Source of the DNA: Fermentimonas sp.
GTDB taxonomy: Bacteria; Bacteroidota; Bacteroidia; Bacteroidales; Dysgonomonadaceae
Length of the DNA: 38,379 bases
Assembly: GCA_028683355.1 (NCBI GenBank)
Contig: JAQUIZ010000008.1
Span: forward strand, 1-38,379
Direction of reading: 5' to 3'
In this document: positions 24,832-33,859 of the stretch, piece after piece
Numbering within the stretch: the stretch's first letter is position 1
How the letters are laid out: every line of letters begins with the position of its first letter
Program-made: the position numbers and the translations under genes
The notes under the pieces: generated by a model
The model's database searches: none
What the model was told of the DNA's origin: nothing
The model's input: only the letters and a program-made list of their open reading frames with translations

Positions 24832-25554
24832 ATGATAGAAATCAGGCAATTACATAAATCGTATCACACCGAAGCACTCCCACTTCACGTACTTAAAGGA
24901 ATAGATTTACATATAGATAAAGGTGAATATGTATCCATTGTGGGTGCATCAGGCTCAGGCAAATCGACTTTACTTAATATCATAGGAATTCTGGATACAT
25001 ATGATGCAGGAGATTATTACCTTAATGGCAGTATAATCAAAGATTTAAGCGAAACTCAAGCTGCTCGGTACAGAAACGAAATGATAGGTTTTGTATTTCA
25101 ATCATTTAATCTGATCAATTTTAAAAATGCTCTCGAAAATGTAGCTCTCCCACTCTATTACAAGAAAGTGAGCCGCAAAAAGCGTAATATTATTGCGATG
25201 GAACACCTTGATAAAATGGGACTGAAAGACTGGGCTCATCATTTGCCAAATGAGCTTTCGGGGGGACAGAAACAGCGCGTTGCGATTGCCAGGGCAATGA
25301 TTTCTAATCCTAAGATTATTCTGGCTGACGAACCTACAGGTGCACTTGACAGCAACACTACCATTGAAGTGATGGATGTTCTTACTAATCTGAATAAAGA
25401 GGGAATTACCACCATAATTGTAACTCACGAGAAATCTGTCTCTGATGCTACTAACCGTATCATTCACTTAAAGGATGGTATGATTGAGTATGAAACCAAA
25501 AAAGATAACGGTGTTCATGTTACCACTCAAAACTTAAATTATCAGTCTTTATGA
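24832..25554 (+). CDS. ABC transporter ATP-binding protein (MacB/LolD type)
   Basis: The protein powers the exporter encoded by the next genes. From the ATG at 24832 it has 240 residues and begins [11 protein letters not shown]. It contains Walker [10 protein letters not shown], the Q-loop VFQSFNL, signature [14 protein letters not shown], Walker [13 protein letters not shown] and the switch His in VTHEKS. This is the typical MacB/LolD-like pattern. An alternative ATG at 24823 would add three residues. The gene ends in a 4-base ATGA overlap with the first permease, indicating translational coupling. The substrate is unknown. Confidence 0.93.
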   Translation: MIEIRQLHKSYHTEALPLHVLKGIDLHIDKGEYVSIVGASGSGKSTLLNIIGILDTYDAGDYYLNGSIIKDLSETQAARYRNEMIGFVFQSFNLINFKNALENVALPLYYKKVSRKKRNIIAMEHLDKMGLKDWAHHLPNELSGGQKQRVAIARAMISNPKIILADEPTGALDSNTTIEVMDVLTNLNKEGITTIIVTHEKSVSDATNRIIHLKDGMIEYETKKDNGVHVTTQNLNYQSL

Positions 25555-26813
25555 TAGACCTTCTGCAGGAAATATTCGAGACACTTAAAAAAAACAAAAT
25601 GCGTACTACCCTTACAGGATTATCTGTATCATGGGGTATATTTATACTTATAATTCTTCTGGGAGCAGGTAACGGTCTGAAAAACGGTGTTATGCAAAAC
25701 TTCAGTTCAAGGGCTGTAAACCGTATAAATATGTATCCTGGAAGGACTTCCATTCCTCACAAAGGTCTCAAATCTGACAGACAGCTTTCTTTCACAAGTG
25801 AAGAGGTGGATTTTGTAAAGGATGAAGTTTCGGAGAGCAGACTGATCACTGCCCGCCTGAACAACACTATGAACATTACTTATGGTAATGAATACGGATC
25901 TTACGAAATCAGGGGTGTGATGCCTAACTATTCGATTATTGAAAAGCTCACCATCAAGCCGGAGGATGGGCGTTTTATCAATAACCTGGACATGAAGGAG
26001 TATAATAAGGTTATCGTTCTGGATAAAAAAATTGCCGATCTCCTGTTTCCGGGTGAATCAGCTATAGGCAAAACGGTTAAACTCGGCAGTCTAATGTTTA
26101 AAGTAGTTGGCATAAATTCCAGAAAAGAGGACTGGGGTGGCTCAAAAGCATATATACCATTCACAACTTCTCAATCCATCTTTAATCCCAATGGGAAATT
26201 TTACAACATTGTTTTCACTGTTGACGGCCTTAATACTAAAGAAGCTAATGAGAAATTTAATGAAACTTTGAGAACAATGATGAGCAGACGGCTCAATTTT
26301 AATCCTAATGATGAGCAGGCACTTTGGATAAATAATGCCCAGTCTGAATATGTTGAAACAATGAAGATATTTGGAGGAATAACACTTTTTGTAACAATAA
26401 TCGGGATATTAACTCTTATTGCCGGTATTGTTGGAGTAAGTAATATTATGCTGGTATCTGTAAAAGAACGTACCCGAGAAATTGGTATACGCAAAGCTAT
26501 AGGCGCTAAACCATCATCAATATTAAAAACCATAATTTTGGAATCAATAATAATCACCACCCTCTTTGGGTATATCGGACTGATGATGGGTATAGGTCTT
26601 ACAGAGATCATAAACTTCTTTATGGAACAGGCTGCAAGCGCGCAGCCGGTATCTGATGAACCTCAAATGTCTGTTTTCACTAATCCTACCGTAGAAGTCG
26701 GTTATGCAGTTTTTGCAACAATAATACTGATTGTATCAGGTGTACTTGCAGGATATCTGCCTGCTCGTAAAGCCGTTAACGTGAAGCCGATTGAGGCAAT
26801 GCGACAGGAATAA
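25551..26813 (+). CDS. MacB-type ABC transporter permease (first)
   Basis: The 420-residue permease has the FtsX/MacB layout. An N-terminal helix is at about 20-40 (GLSVSWGIFILIILLGAG), a large periplasmic MacB_PCD-like domain at about 45-275, and three C-terminal helices at about 280-400. Between them is the coupling motif VSVKERTREIGIRKAIGA. It has no fused ATPase, so the upstream ATPase must serve it. It overlaps that gene by 4 bases. The second permease starts 17 bases after its stop. Family members export peptides, drugs or lipoproteins; the substrate is unknown. Confidence 0.92.
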   Translation: MIDLLQEIFETLKKNKMRTTLTGLSVSWGIFILIILLGAGNGLKNGVMQNFSSRAVNRINMYPGRTSIPHKGLKSDRQLSFTSEEVDFVKDEVSESRLITARLNNTMNITYGNEYGSYEIRGVMPNYSIIEKLTIKPEDGRFINNLDMKEYNKVIVLDKKIADLLFPGESAIGKTVKLGSLMFKVVGINSRKEDWGGSKAYIPFTTSQSIFNPNGKFYNIVFTVDGLNTKEANEKFNETLRTMMSRRLNFNPNDEQALWINNAQSEYVETMKIFGGITLFVTIIGILTLIAGIVGVSNIMLVSVKERTREIGIRKAIGAKPSSILKTIILESIIITTLFGYIGLMMGIGLTEIINFFMEQAASAQPVSDEPQMSVFTNPTVEVGYAVFATIILIVSGVLAGYLPARKAVNVKPIEAMRQE

Positions 26814-26829
26814 TAAATTAGATGATCAG

Positions 26830-28089
26830 ATGAAAATATTCGATTTAGATAGATTGCAGGAAATTTGGATTACCATTACTCATAATAAATCCAGGAGCGT
26901 GCTCACAGCCTTTGGTGTATTCTGGGGAATGCTGATGCTTGTACTCATGGTAGGCGCCGGAGCAGCACTGGAAAGTGGAATATCTTCTCAGGTTGAAGGG
27001 TTTGCCACTAATTCTGCATTTTTTGCATCATCACCCACCACACTTCCTTATAGAGGATTCCAGAAAGGACGAAACTGGAATATGACAAATAGTGATATTC
27101 CAGTTATAAGACAACGAGTTGAAGAATTGCAGTACTTATCGCCTGTACTTTTTGCCGGTGGTAATGGTAATGACGACAATGTGGTCAGGGGAGAAAAGAA
27201 AGGATCTTACCTGGTAAAGGGATGTTATCCTGAATATGACCTGATAGAAAAAAGTAAATTATTATACGGCAGATATGTCAACGACATAGATATTGCAGAA
27301 CGCAGGAAAGTCTGCATCATTGGTGAACGAATTTATGAAGTGCTTTTTCAGAAAGGAGAAGATCCTACAGGCCAACAGATCAGGGTCAATGGCATATACT
27401 TCCAGGTGATTGGTGTTGCAAGAAGCACTTCGGGTGTAAGCATAGGAGGCCGTACTGAAGAAACAGTCGTTCTGCCATTTTCTACAATGCAGCAGGCATT
27501 TAATCAGGGAAATATAATCCATTTCCTGGCTGCCACTGCTAACAAAGGGGTACCGGTTAAAGTTGTTCAGGATAAGATTCTTGAAATTATAAAACTTCAA
27601 CATCAGATTTCGCCTGATGATAAGGAGGCTGTCTTCTCGATGAATATTGAAGAGCAGTTTAAAATGTTCAACTACCTGGGAATCGGTATAGCAGCATTAA
27701 TATGGATTGTGGGACTGGGAACATTATTTGCCGGAGCTATCGGGGTAAGTAATATAATGCTGGTAACTGTTCGTGAACGCACCAAAGAGATTGGCATCAG
27801 ACGAGCCCTGGGAGCTACTCCAAGAAACATCATCGGTCAGATTCTTAGTGAAAGTGTTGTGTTAACAGTACTTGCAGGAGTTACAGGAATTATTGTTGGT
27901 GTAGGACTGCTTCGGGCTACCGGTATCATTCTGAGTCAGGGAGATCAATTCTTTAAAGATCCGCAGATATCATTCACTATGGCTGTAGTCTCCCTCATCA
28001 TACTTATAGTTATTGGAACATTTGCAGGTTATATTCCTGCCCAACGGGCAATGATGATTAAACCCGTAGAGGCGATCAGTGAAGAATAA
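26830..28089 (+). CDS. MacB-type ABC transporter permease (second)
   Basis: The 419-residue protein is a diverged relative of the preceding permease, with the same order: N-terminal helix (VFWGMLMLVLMVGAG), periplasmic domain, then helices around the motif VTVRERTKEIGIRRALGA. Both carry the GVSNIMLV segment before that motif. I set the start at ATG 26830 (MKIFDLDRLQEIWITITHNK); an upstream in-frame TTG at 26791 would add 13 poorly hydrophobic residues and overlap the first gene. The pair probably forms a heterodimeric transmembrane part driven by the single ATPase. Confidence 0.92.
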   Translation: MKIFDLDRLQEIWITITHNKSRSVLTAFGVFWGMLMLVLMVGAGAALESGISSQVEGFATNSAFFASSPTTLPYRGFQKGRNWNMTNSDIPVIRQRVEELQYLSPVLFAGGNGNDDNVVRGEKKGSYLVKGCYPEYDLIEKSKLLYGRYVNDIDIAERRKVCIIGERIYEVLFQKGEDPTGQQIRVNGIYFQVIGVARSTSGVSIGGRTEETVVLPFSTMQQAFNQGNIIHFLAATANKGVPVKVVQDKILEIIKLQHQISPDDKEAVFSMNIEEQFKMFNYLGIGIAALIWIVGLGTLFAGAIGVSNIMLVTVRERTKEIGIRRALGATPRNIIGQILSESVVLTVLAGVTGIIVGVGLLRATGIILSQGDQFFKDPQISFTMAVVSLIILIVIGTFAGYIPAQRAMMIKPVEAISEE

Positions 28090-28124
28090 AAGATACAAGA
28101 AAAACAGATAACTAAATAAAACTT

Positions 28125-29228
28125 ATGAAACGAATCTTGAGAATTATTGGATTAGTGCTTTTAGGCCTTTTAGTAATATCCACATTTGTGTTCCTATGGC
28201 AGAAATCACGCCCTAAAGTTGTTCAATACACAATTGTTACCGCTCAAAGTAGCAACATACAGAAAAGTACAGTGGCTACAGGTAAAGTAGAACCTCGTAA
28301 TGAGATACTTATTAAGCCACAGATGTCGGGAATTATTTCCGAAGTTCATAAGGAAGCCGGAGATATAGTCAAAGCCGGAGATATTATTGCAAAAATTCAA
28401 GTTGTGCCTGATATGGTAAACCTGAGTAGTGCCGAATCAAGAGTAGAAAGGGCAAAACTTGCAGCTAACCAAAGCAGAAGTAACTATGAAAGAGATCGTA
28501 AACTATACGAAAATGAGGTAATCTCCAGAGAAGAGTTTGAAAAAGTTGAGCTGCAGTACAAGAACGATGAAGAAGAACTACGTGCAGCAACAGACAACCT
28601 TAGTCTGGTCAGAACAGGTATAACTCAAAGCTCGGCCCAGACAAGTAATACATTGGTGAGATCAACTGTAAACGGCACTATTCTCGACGTACCGGTTAAG
28701 GTGGGCAATTCAGTTATACAGACAAATAACTTTAATGACGGAACAACTGTTGCCTCTGTTGCAGATCTTAGCGACATGCTCTTTATCGGAAAAATAGATG
28801 AAACAGAGGTAGGGCGATTAACCTCAGGAATGCCAATCGAGATTACTATTGGTGCTATTCAGGGACGCACAATCCCGGCAAATTTGGAATACATTTCTCC
28901 TAAAGGTGTAGAAGAGAGTGGCGCTATTCTTTTCGAAATGAAAGCAGCTTTGCAAATACCCGAAGATCTGTTTATCAGGGCTGGCTACAGTGCTAATGCA
29001 GATATAACACTTGATAAACGCGAAAACGTTCTGACAATACCTGAGAGTTCACTTGAATTCAGTGGTGATTCGGCTTTTGTTTACATGGTTAAAAATGAAA
29101 ATCCGCAGGAATTTGAACGTCACTTTGTAACTGTTGGATTATCTGACGGAATAAATATTGAGGTAGTCGAAGGACTTAAAGAGAGTGACAAGATACGTGG
29201 AACAGAAATTATTGAGGAAAGAAAGTAG
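28125..29228 (+). CDS. Periplasmic adaptor (HlyD/MacA-type membrane fusion protein)
   Basis: The 367-residue adaptor has an N-terminal membrane helix (about 7-27) and a lipoyl-like half (KPQMSGIISEVHKEAGDIVK at about 65). A helical hairpin at about 100-165 is rich in Glu, Lys and Asn. The second lipoyl half is VRSTVNGTILDVPVKVGNSV, and beta-barrel and membrane-proximal domains follow. It links the inner-membrane permeases with the TolC-type protein encoded next. The hairpin is MacA-like in length. The gene begins 35 bases after the second permease and 52 bases precede the TolC gene, without a terminator. Confidence 0.93.
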   Translation: MKRILRIIGLVLLGLLVISTFVFLWQKSRPKVVQYTIVTAQSSNIQKSTVATGKVEPRNEILIKPQMSGIISEVHKEAGDIVKAGDIIAKIQVVPDMVNLSSAESRVERAKLAANQSRSNYERDRKLYENEVISREEFEKVELQYKNDEEELRAATDNLSLVRTGITQSSAQTSNTLVRSTVNGTILDVPVKVGNSVIQTNNFNDGTTVASVADLSDMLFIGKIDETEVGRLTSGMPIEITIGAIQGRTIPANLEYISPKGVEESGAILFEMKAALQIPEDLFIRAGYSANADITLDKRENVLTIPESSLEFSGDSAFVYMVKNENPQEFERHFVTVGLSDGINIEVVEGLKESDKIRGTEIIEERK

Positions 29229-29280
29229 TACACATTGTATTTAAAGGATTCACTCAAAACGGTTTCAAAAGTTAAATAAT

Positions 29281-30594
29281 ATGCAACTCAGATATAAATT
29301 CTTATACCTTTTTATTGCTGTAGGCTCACTTATCCCGATAGCTGCTCAGCAACAATATACATTGCTTGAATGTATAGAAACAGCTCTTGAAAATAACAGG
29401 GATATCAAACAACAGGAACTAAACAATCAGCAGCGAATGGTTGCATACAGTCAGGCTCGTGCCGATCTTTTGCCTGCTGTTAATGCTTCGGCAGGTCAGA
29501 GTTTTGTATTCGGCAGGTCTATAGGTCTCGATAACACTTATCAGAACACAAACTCATCTCAGACAAACTTCAGTATTGGTGCAGACATAACATTATTCGA
29601 TGGTTTGCGGATGAAGCACAACATTGATGCAAGAAAAGCAGACATGATGGTTTCTGAAGCCAACCTGGAGAGAATGCAGGATGAAATTATCATGAGCGTA
29701 TCAACTGCATTTCTGCAGGCTCTGCTCAACCGCGAATTGTTGCTGATAGCTGAAAATCAGACAGAAACCACCCGGGCAAATTTAAAAAGAAGCACAGAGC
29801 TGGTAAACAGTGGTAAAATGGCAAAGGGTGAATTGTATGAGATTGAAGCTCAGATTGCCAAAGAGGAGCTTAATCGTGTACAGGCAGAAAGTAACTACAA
29901 ACTGGCACTGCTGGATCTTGCGCAAATAATGGAACTGGATAACTTTAATGATTTTGATATTGTTTCGCCACCTGCAGAGACTCTAATAGATGAAACTCCT
30001 CTGTTATCATCTCAAATGGTCTATGAGAGTGCGCTTATAAACAGACCTGAAATCAGAAGCATACAATATCAGCTTGAAAGCAGCACAAAGGAGATGTTAA
30101 TGGCAAGATCGCAGTATTATCCAACTTTGAGCTTCGGCGCAAATATGGGGACAGGTTATTATAATATGAATGGCAGAGTCAATGATTCATTTACAACTCA
30201 GCTCAAAAATAATATAAGTAATTCACTAGGTTTCAATCTCAGAATTCCAATTTTCAACAGATTTCAAGTGAAAAACAATGTTCATAATGCCGAAATAGCT
30301 ATTGCAAACACTCGTCTCGAAATGGATAAAACAAAGCTTGAACTGCGCAAACGAATTGAACAGGCTTTTTATAATGCTGTTGGAGCAGAAAGCAGGTGGC
30401 AGGCAGCTCAGAAATCGGTAACTGCAAGCAATGAGGCTTACAGGTTTGCCGAAGAGAAACATGAAAGCGGACGCAGCAATTCGTACGAACTGTTTATCGC
30501 AAAGAACAATCAGACTCAGGCTTTGGGTGAAGAAGCCCAGGCAAAATATGAGTATGCTTTCCGTTTGAAAATATTAGAATTGTTAAAAGATTAA
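29281..30594 (+). CDS. TolC-family outer membrane efflux protein
   Basis: The 437-residue protein has a signal peptide (about 1-22, ending IAAQ). Two OEP repeats follow, rich in long helices: the first about 25-215 (TLLECIETALENNRDIKQQE, VSTAFLQALLNRELLLIAEN) and the second about 235-435 (SALINRPEIRSIQYQLESST, FNRFQVKNNVHNAEIAIANT). Membrane strands lie between helices (FGANMGTGYYNMNG). It should form the trimeric outer-membrane channel of this tripartite exporter. A small hairpin at 30607-30626 follows the stop but has no T-run, so the head-GIN gene is likely in the same transcript. Confidence 0.93.
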   Translation: MQLRYKFLYLFIAVGSLIPIAAQQQYTLLECIETALENNRDIKQQELNNQQRMVAYSQARADLLPAVNASAGQSFVFGRSIGLDNTYQNTNSSQTNFSIGADITLFDGLRMKHNIDARKADMMVSEANLERMQDEIIMSVSTAFLQALLNRELLLIAENQTETTRANLKRSTELVNSGKMAKGELYEIEAQIAKEELNRVQAESNYKLALLDLAQIMELDNFNDFDIVSPPAETLIDETPLLSSQMVYESALINRPEIRSIQYQLESSTKEMLMARSQYYPTLSFGANMGTGYYNMNGRVNDSFTTQLKNNISNSLGFNLRIPIFNRFQVKNNVHNAEIAIANTRLEMDKTKLELRKRIEQAFYNAVGAESRWQAAQKSVTASNEAYRFAEEKHESGRSNSYELFIAKNNQTQALGEEAQAKYEYAFRLKILELLKD

Positions 30595-30606
30595 TTTTTT
30601 GTAACC

Positions 30607-30626
30607 GACATTATTGGTGTAATGTC
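30607..30626 (+). repeat. Small intercistronic hairpin after the TolC-type gene
   Basis: GACATTA at 30607-30613 pairs perfectly with TAATGTC at 30620-30626 around a 6-base loop. No T-run follows, so it is unlikely to terminate transcription and may affect mRNA stability or translation of the head-GIN gene. Confidence 0.35.
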
Positions 30627-30644
30627 ATATAATTAAAAAACGAA

Positions 30645-31361
30645 ATGAAAACAGCGATCAAATTAGCAATTACCGTTATTATACTTTCAATTAGTACTGT
30701 AGCCTGCACTCAAACCAGATATGCTACTGATCAGTTTGACATAACTGAATTCTCATCAATAGAATCTTCAATTGTGGGCAATATCAATATCCGTCAAGGA
30801 CAAACCACAAACGTTACTGCAGAGGGAAATGAAGAAATCCTTGATATATTAGAGGTTAAAATCGAAAATGGCACACTTGTTTTAGATATGGAGGAACGTC
30901 TGCTTAAACGTTTCAACAGAAGTGCCAACAAACTTACAGTTTCAATAACTACTCCTAACCTGACCTATATTGATAGTGAGGGTGTAGGTAACATTGTTAT
31001 TGAAGGGACATTTAAAACCCCTGAACTGACAATAAACTCATCGGGTGTGGGTAATATCACTGCAGAAAATCTGCAAGCTGGATATATAAAAATTGACTCT
31101 GAAGGTGTGGGAAATATCATTTTAGGAGGTACCGCAGATAATATCGACATTAAGTCAGAAGGAGTGGGAAATGTAGAAGCAGAAAAACTTAGAGCAAAAA
31201 ACGCTTTTGCCTCGTCTGAAGGTGTTGGTAATGTAAGCTGCTTTGCTTCGGAATATCTTAAAGCCTCGTCTGACGGAATTGGTAATATTACTTATTATGG
31301 TAAACCTCAGAAAACAGATTTGTCGAAAAACGGCATAGGAAAAGTAAAATCAGGTGATTAA
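30645..31361 (+). CDS. Head-GIN (DUF2807) protein, repeat-rich exported or lipoprotein
   Basis: The 238-residue protein has a signal segment with a possible lipobox TVAC (Cys21). Its body matches the head-GIN/DUF2807 family, predicted to fold as a right-handed beta-solenoid. Seven turns each carry a S-E-G-V-G-N-like motif at residues 111, 132, 152, 171, 191, 209 and 228, about 17-21 apart; the last two are degenerate (SDGIGN, KNGIGK). An earlier IVGNI at 43 may be a variant. No catalytic residues are evident. It is the last gene before the terminator at 31404-31441 and probably belongs to the export operon. Function is unknown. Confidence 0.85.
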   Translation: MKTAIKLAITVIILSISTVACTQTRYATDQFDITEFSSIESSIVGNINIRQGQTTNVTAEGNEEILDILEVKIENGTLVLDMEERLLKRFNRSANKLTVSITTPNLTYIDSEGVGNIVIEGTFKTPELTINSSGVGNITAENLQAGYIKIDSEGVGNIILGGTADNIDIKSEGVGNVEAEKLRAKNAFASSEGVGNVSCFASEYLKASSDGIGNITYYGKPQKTDLSKNGIGKVKSGD

Positions 31362-31403
31362 ATTTATTAAATAAAACTCTACTTTTAAATTACAGAAAAA
31401 GTG

Positions 31404-31441
31404 AACCGGGGACTTGAGAAAGCCCTCGGTTTTGTTTTTTT
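31404..31441 (+). terminator. Terminator of the export operon
   Basis: A 12-bp stem (31404-31415 with 31420-31431) with one G.U pair, one mismatch and a GAGA tetraloop is followed by a T-run interrupted by one G up to 31441. It lies 42 bases past the head-GIN stop. Confidence 0.85.
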
Positions 31442-31498
31442 ATATGCTACGGTTAATTACAAATGCTTAAACCCCTGGACTAGACAACGTAATTCACC

Positions 31499-31565
31499 CA
31501 AAGATTACTTATAGATTACTTATAGATAGCTTATCTGTATATAAGCTATCTATAAGTCATCTTTG
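31499..31565. repeat. Compound palindrome with tandem 11-base units
   Basis: Three direct 11-base units lie at 31502-31512, 31513-31523 (both AGATTACTTAT) and 31524-31534 (AGATAGCTTAT). After the 6-base spacer CTGTAT come two inverted units at 31541-31551 (exact complement of unit three) and 31552-31562 (one mismatch to unit two). The central arms pair perfectly for 17 bp. The outer flanks CAAAG (31499-31503) and CTTTG (31561-31565) are also complementary. This suggests an older hairpin of about 25 bp arms with one unit duplicated on the left. Function unknown. Confidence 0.75.
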
Positions 31566-31658
31566 AACGAAGTCCTACTCATTGACATAAGTAATACTTA
31601 TTTTAATATGATCACCTACTCTTTTTCTTTACGATGCATAATTTTGCTAAATCCTCCG

Positions 31659-31666
31659 TATCTTTG
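31659..31666 (+). promoter_or_regulatory. Possible -7 element for rlmN
   Basis: TATCTTTG matches the -7 element, with start near 31673 and a leader of about 15 bases. The TTTTG at 31642-31646 is too close to serve as a normal -33 element. Confidence 0.45.
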
Positions 31667-31687
31667 TACTTCAATTAAAGGAACATA

Positions 31688-32719
31688 ATGGAATCAAAAC
31701 AATATTTTCTCGGTATGACGCTGGCCGAAATAACAGAAAGCGTACTGGAGCTTAATCTTCCTAAATTTACAGCTAAACAGATTGCCGACTGGGTATATCT
31801 TAAGCGAGTGAAGTCTATTGATGAAATGACCAATATATCGCTGAAGAACAGAGAGATTATCTCAGATAAATTTGATGTAGGACGAACTGAACCACTGGAT
31901 ATAAAGACATCAATAGACGGAACACGAAAAATGCTTTTCAGAACTCACAGCGGTAAGTTTATTGAGACAGTTACAATACCTGAGGACAACAGGCTTACTA
32001 TTTGCGTATCATCGCAAGTTGGCTGTCGTATGAACTGTGATTTCTGTATGACAGGTAAGCAGGGCTTGCAAGACAATCTGACTGCAGGGGAGATTCTCAA
32101 TCAGGTATATTCTGTTCCCGATTCAGAAGAGATTACTAATCTTGTTTTCATGGGAATGGGCGAACCATTGGATAATTATAAGAATGTAAAAAAAGCTTCT
32201 GACCTGCTTATGGCTGAGTATGGACTTGCCTGGAGTCCCAGAAGGATTACACTTTCTTCAATCGGACTGACATCAAACCTGAAACGGTTCCTTGATGATA
32301 GCAAGTGTCACCTTGCGATAAGTCTGCATAACCCTATCTCTGAGGAGCGCTTATCAATCATGCCGATTGAAAAATCAGCTCCTATTAACTCGGTAATTGA
32401 CTTGCTTCGTGATTACGATTGGAGCCATCAACGCCGTTTATCATTCGAATATATCATGTTTGACGGAGTTAATGATTCTCTGCTTTATGCAAGAGAGCTG
32501 GCGAAGCTGCTTAACGGTCTGGACTGCAGAATCAACCTCATCCGTTTTCACGTTATTCCCATGAGTAAACTTCGCCCTTCAACAAACGAAAACATGATTA
32601 AATTCCGAGACACTCTCACTTCAAAAGGTTTTATATGTACAATACGTGCATCCAGGGGTGAAGATATTTATGCAGCGTGCGGTATGCTCTCAACCTCCAA
32701 GATAGGTGATAAGAGCTAA
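31688..32719 (+). CDS. rlmN: 23S rRNA (adenine-2503 C2) methyltransferase RlmN
   Basis: RlmN is a radical-SAM enzyme that methylates A2503 of 23S rRNA and A37 of some tRNAs. The 343-residue protein has the cluster motif CRMNCDFC (Cys113, Cys117, Cys120), followed by MTGKQG and the SAM-binding FMGMGEPLDNY. The C-terminal catalytic Cys is at about 331 in AACGMLS. All features agree with RlmN. Cfr is a close relative, but the housekeeping setting and the overall sequence favour RlmN. It has its own -7-like element and lies 90 bases before the DUF4837 gene. Confidence 0.95.
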   Translation: MESKQYFLGMTLAEITESVLELNLPKFTAKQIADWVYLKRVKSIDEMTNISLKNREIISDKFDVGRTEPLDIKTSIDGTRKMLFRTHSGKFIETVTIPEDNRLTICVSSQVGCRMNCDFCMTGKQGLQDNLTAGEILNQVYSVPDSEEITNLVFMGMGEPLDNYKNVKKASDLLMAEYGLAWSPRRITLSSIGLTSNLKRFLDDSKCHLAISLHNPISEERLSIMPIEKSAPINSVIDLLRDYDWSHQRRLSFEYIMFDGVNDSLLYARELAKLLNGLDCRINLIRFHVIPMSKLRPSTNENMIKFRDTLTSKGFICTIRASRGEDIYAACGMLSTSKIGDKS

Positions 32720-32770
32720 CTTTTTATCATAAATTAAAACCAAACAGCTTCTTTTCCACACAAATAATTG

Positions 32771-32778
32771 TATATTTG
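32771..32778 (+). promoter_or_regulatory. Possible -7 element for the DUF4837-pdxA pair
   Basis: TATATTTG matches the -7 element, with start near 32785 and a leader of about 25-34 bases depending on which ATG is used. No clear -33 element is seen. Confidence 0.45.
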
Positions 32779-32809
32779 TTTTACAAAGTGAATATAGTGA
32801 AATCACAAT

Positions 32810-33820
32810 ATGAATATTATGAAACATCTGGTAGGTTTACTCTCTCTTTTAACGTCGATTGTTCTTTTAACTTCGTGTAACGGCGGAGGTGGATTTCTTT
32901 CCGCTTCAGGAGCTACAAACGAAGTTATGGTAATTATGGATGACTCCTCATGGGAAGGTGCTTCAGGAAGAGCACTTTTTGATGTGCTCAATTCAAACAC
33001 GAAAGGGTTACCACAGCCTGAACCAAACTTCAGAATACTTCACATTACTCCTGAAAATTTCACGAGTACATTTAAGATGGCTAGAAATATAGTAATTCCT
33101 GTAATTTCAGAAATATATAGTCAGCCCAAACTGGAGGCTGAGCTCGACACTTATGCCGTTGGTCAGGTTATTATGAATATAAAAGCACCTGACAGCACAA
33201 GTTTCGCTAACTATGTAACAGACAATAAAGATGTTATAGTTAATTATTTTATCGAAAAAGAGCTTGAGCGTAATGCACAATGGCTCAAGAGTGAGATTAA
33301 AAGTCCGGTTGTACGTGCCCAGCAGATGTTTGGTATCAATATTCACTTTCCAAAGGGGATGTCAAATTTCGAAGAGTTCAACAACTTTCTTTGGGCTACA
33401 AACAACTCGGGAAGAGGTCGCCAAGACATAGTTATTTATCAGTTTCCCTATACTTCAGAAACAGTTTTCGAGAAAGATTCACTAATTAAAGTACGCAACG
33501 AATTTTTGGGTAAATACATTAAAGGATCATTCGAATCACAGATGACAACAGCAACAGCATATTCCCCTGACTACAGGAGATTTGTTGTTGACGGAGTCTT
33601 TCGAGCTGAGTTAAGGGGTTTGTGGGAGATGACAACCGATATGATGGGAGGTCCGTTTGTAATGCATGCATTCGTGAATGATAACACCGGAATGGTTGTT
33701 GTTGTGGAAGCATATGTTTACGCACCTGAAAGCAACAAAAGAAATCTTATGCGAAATCTTGAGGCCACTTTGTATACTATCAGTTTACCAAAACCCGAAG
33801 AGGCTATTATTGAAGCATAG
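32810..33820 (+). CDS. DUF4837-family lipoprotein
   Basis: The 336-residue product has a lipoprotein signal with lipobox LLTSC (Cys23). A second ATG at 32819 gives a more usual signal peptide and may be the true start. The mature part is globular and matches what I recall of DUF4837 in Bacteroidota (ATNEVMVIMDDSSWEG near the start, GRQDIVIYQFPYTSE and GLWEMTTDMMGGPFVMHAF later). No catalytic motif is evident and no biochemical role is known to me. It lies 39 bases upstream of pdxA and is probably cotranscribed with it. Confidence 0.75.
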   Translation: MNIMKHLVGLLSLLTSIVLLTSCNGGGGFLSASGATNEVMVIMDDSSWEGASGRALFDVLNSNTKGLPQPEPNFRILHITPENFTSTFKMARNIVIPVISEIYSQPKLEAELDTYAVGQVIMNIKAPDSTSFANYVTDNKDVIVNYFIEKELERNAQWLKSEIKSPVVRAQQMFGINIHFPKGMSNFEEFNNFLWATNNSGRGRQDIVIYQFPYTSETVFEKDSLIKVRNEFLGKYIKGSFESQMTTATAYSPDYRRFVVDGVFRAELRGLWEMTTDMMGGPFVMHAFVNDNTGMVVVVEAYVYAPESNKRNLMRNLEATLYTISLPKPEEAIIEA

Positions 33821-33859
33821 CAAATAAGAACCAAACATTAGAGAATTAAAAATATATAC

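Larger units (their letters stand above)
31442..31687. other. Non-coding region upstream of rlmN
   Basis: Between the export-operon terminator and rlmN there are about 246 bases with no open frame I can support. The middle contains the compound palindrome described at 31499-31565. A -7-like element lies at 31659-31666. The rest is AT-rich and featureless to my eye. Confidence 0.6.

Noticed and set aside
26791..26829. Start of the second permease at TTG 26791
   Set aside because: It would overlap the upstream permease in another frame and add residues without family similarity; ATG 26830 fits better.
30965..31150. Antisense open frame and DNA-level repeat in the head-GIN gene
   Set aside because: The repeat is explained by the periodic SEGVGN protein motif; the antisense frame is a by-product of it.
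31499..31565. CRISPR array
   Set aside because: The units are 11 bases, directly adjacent and partly inverted, without spacers, and no cas genes are present.
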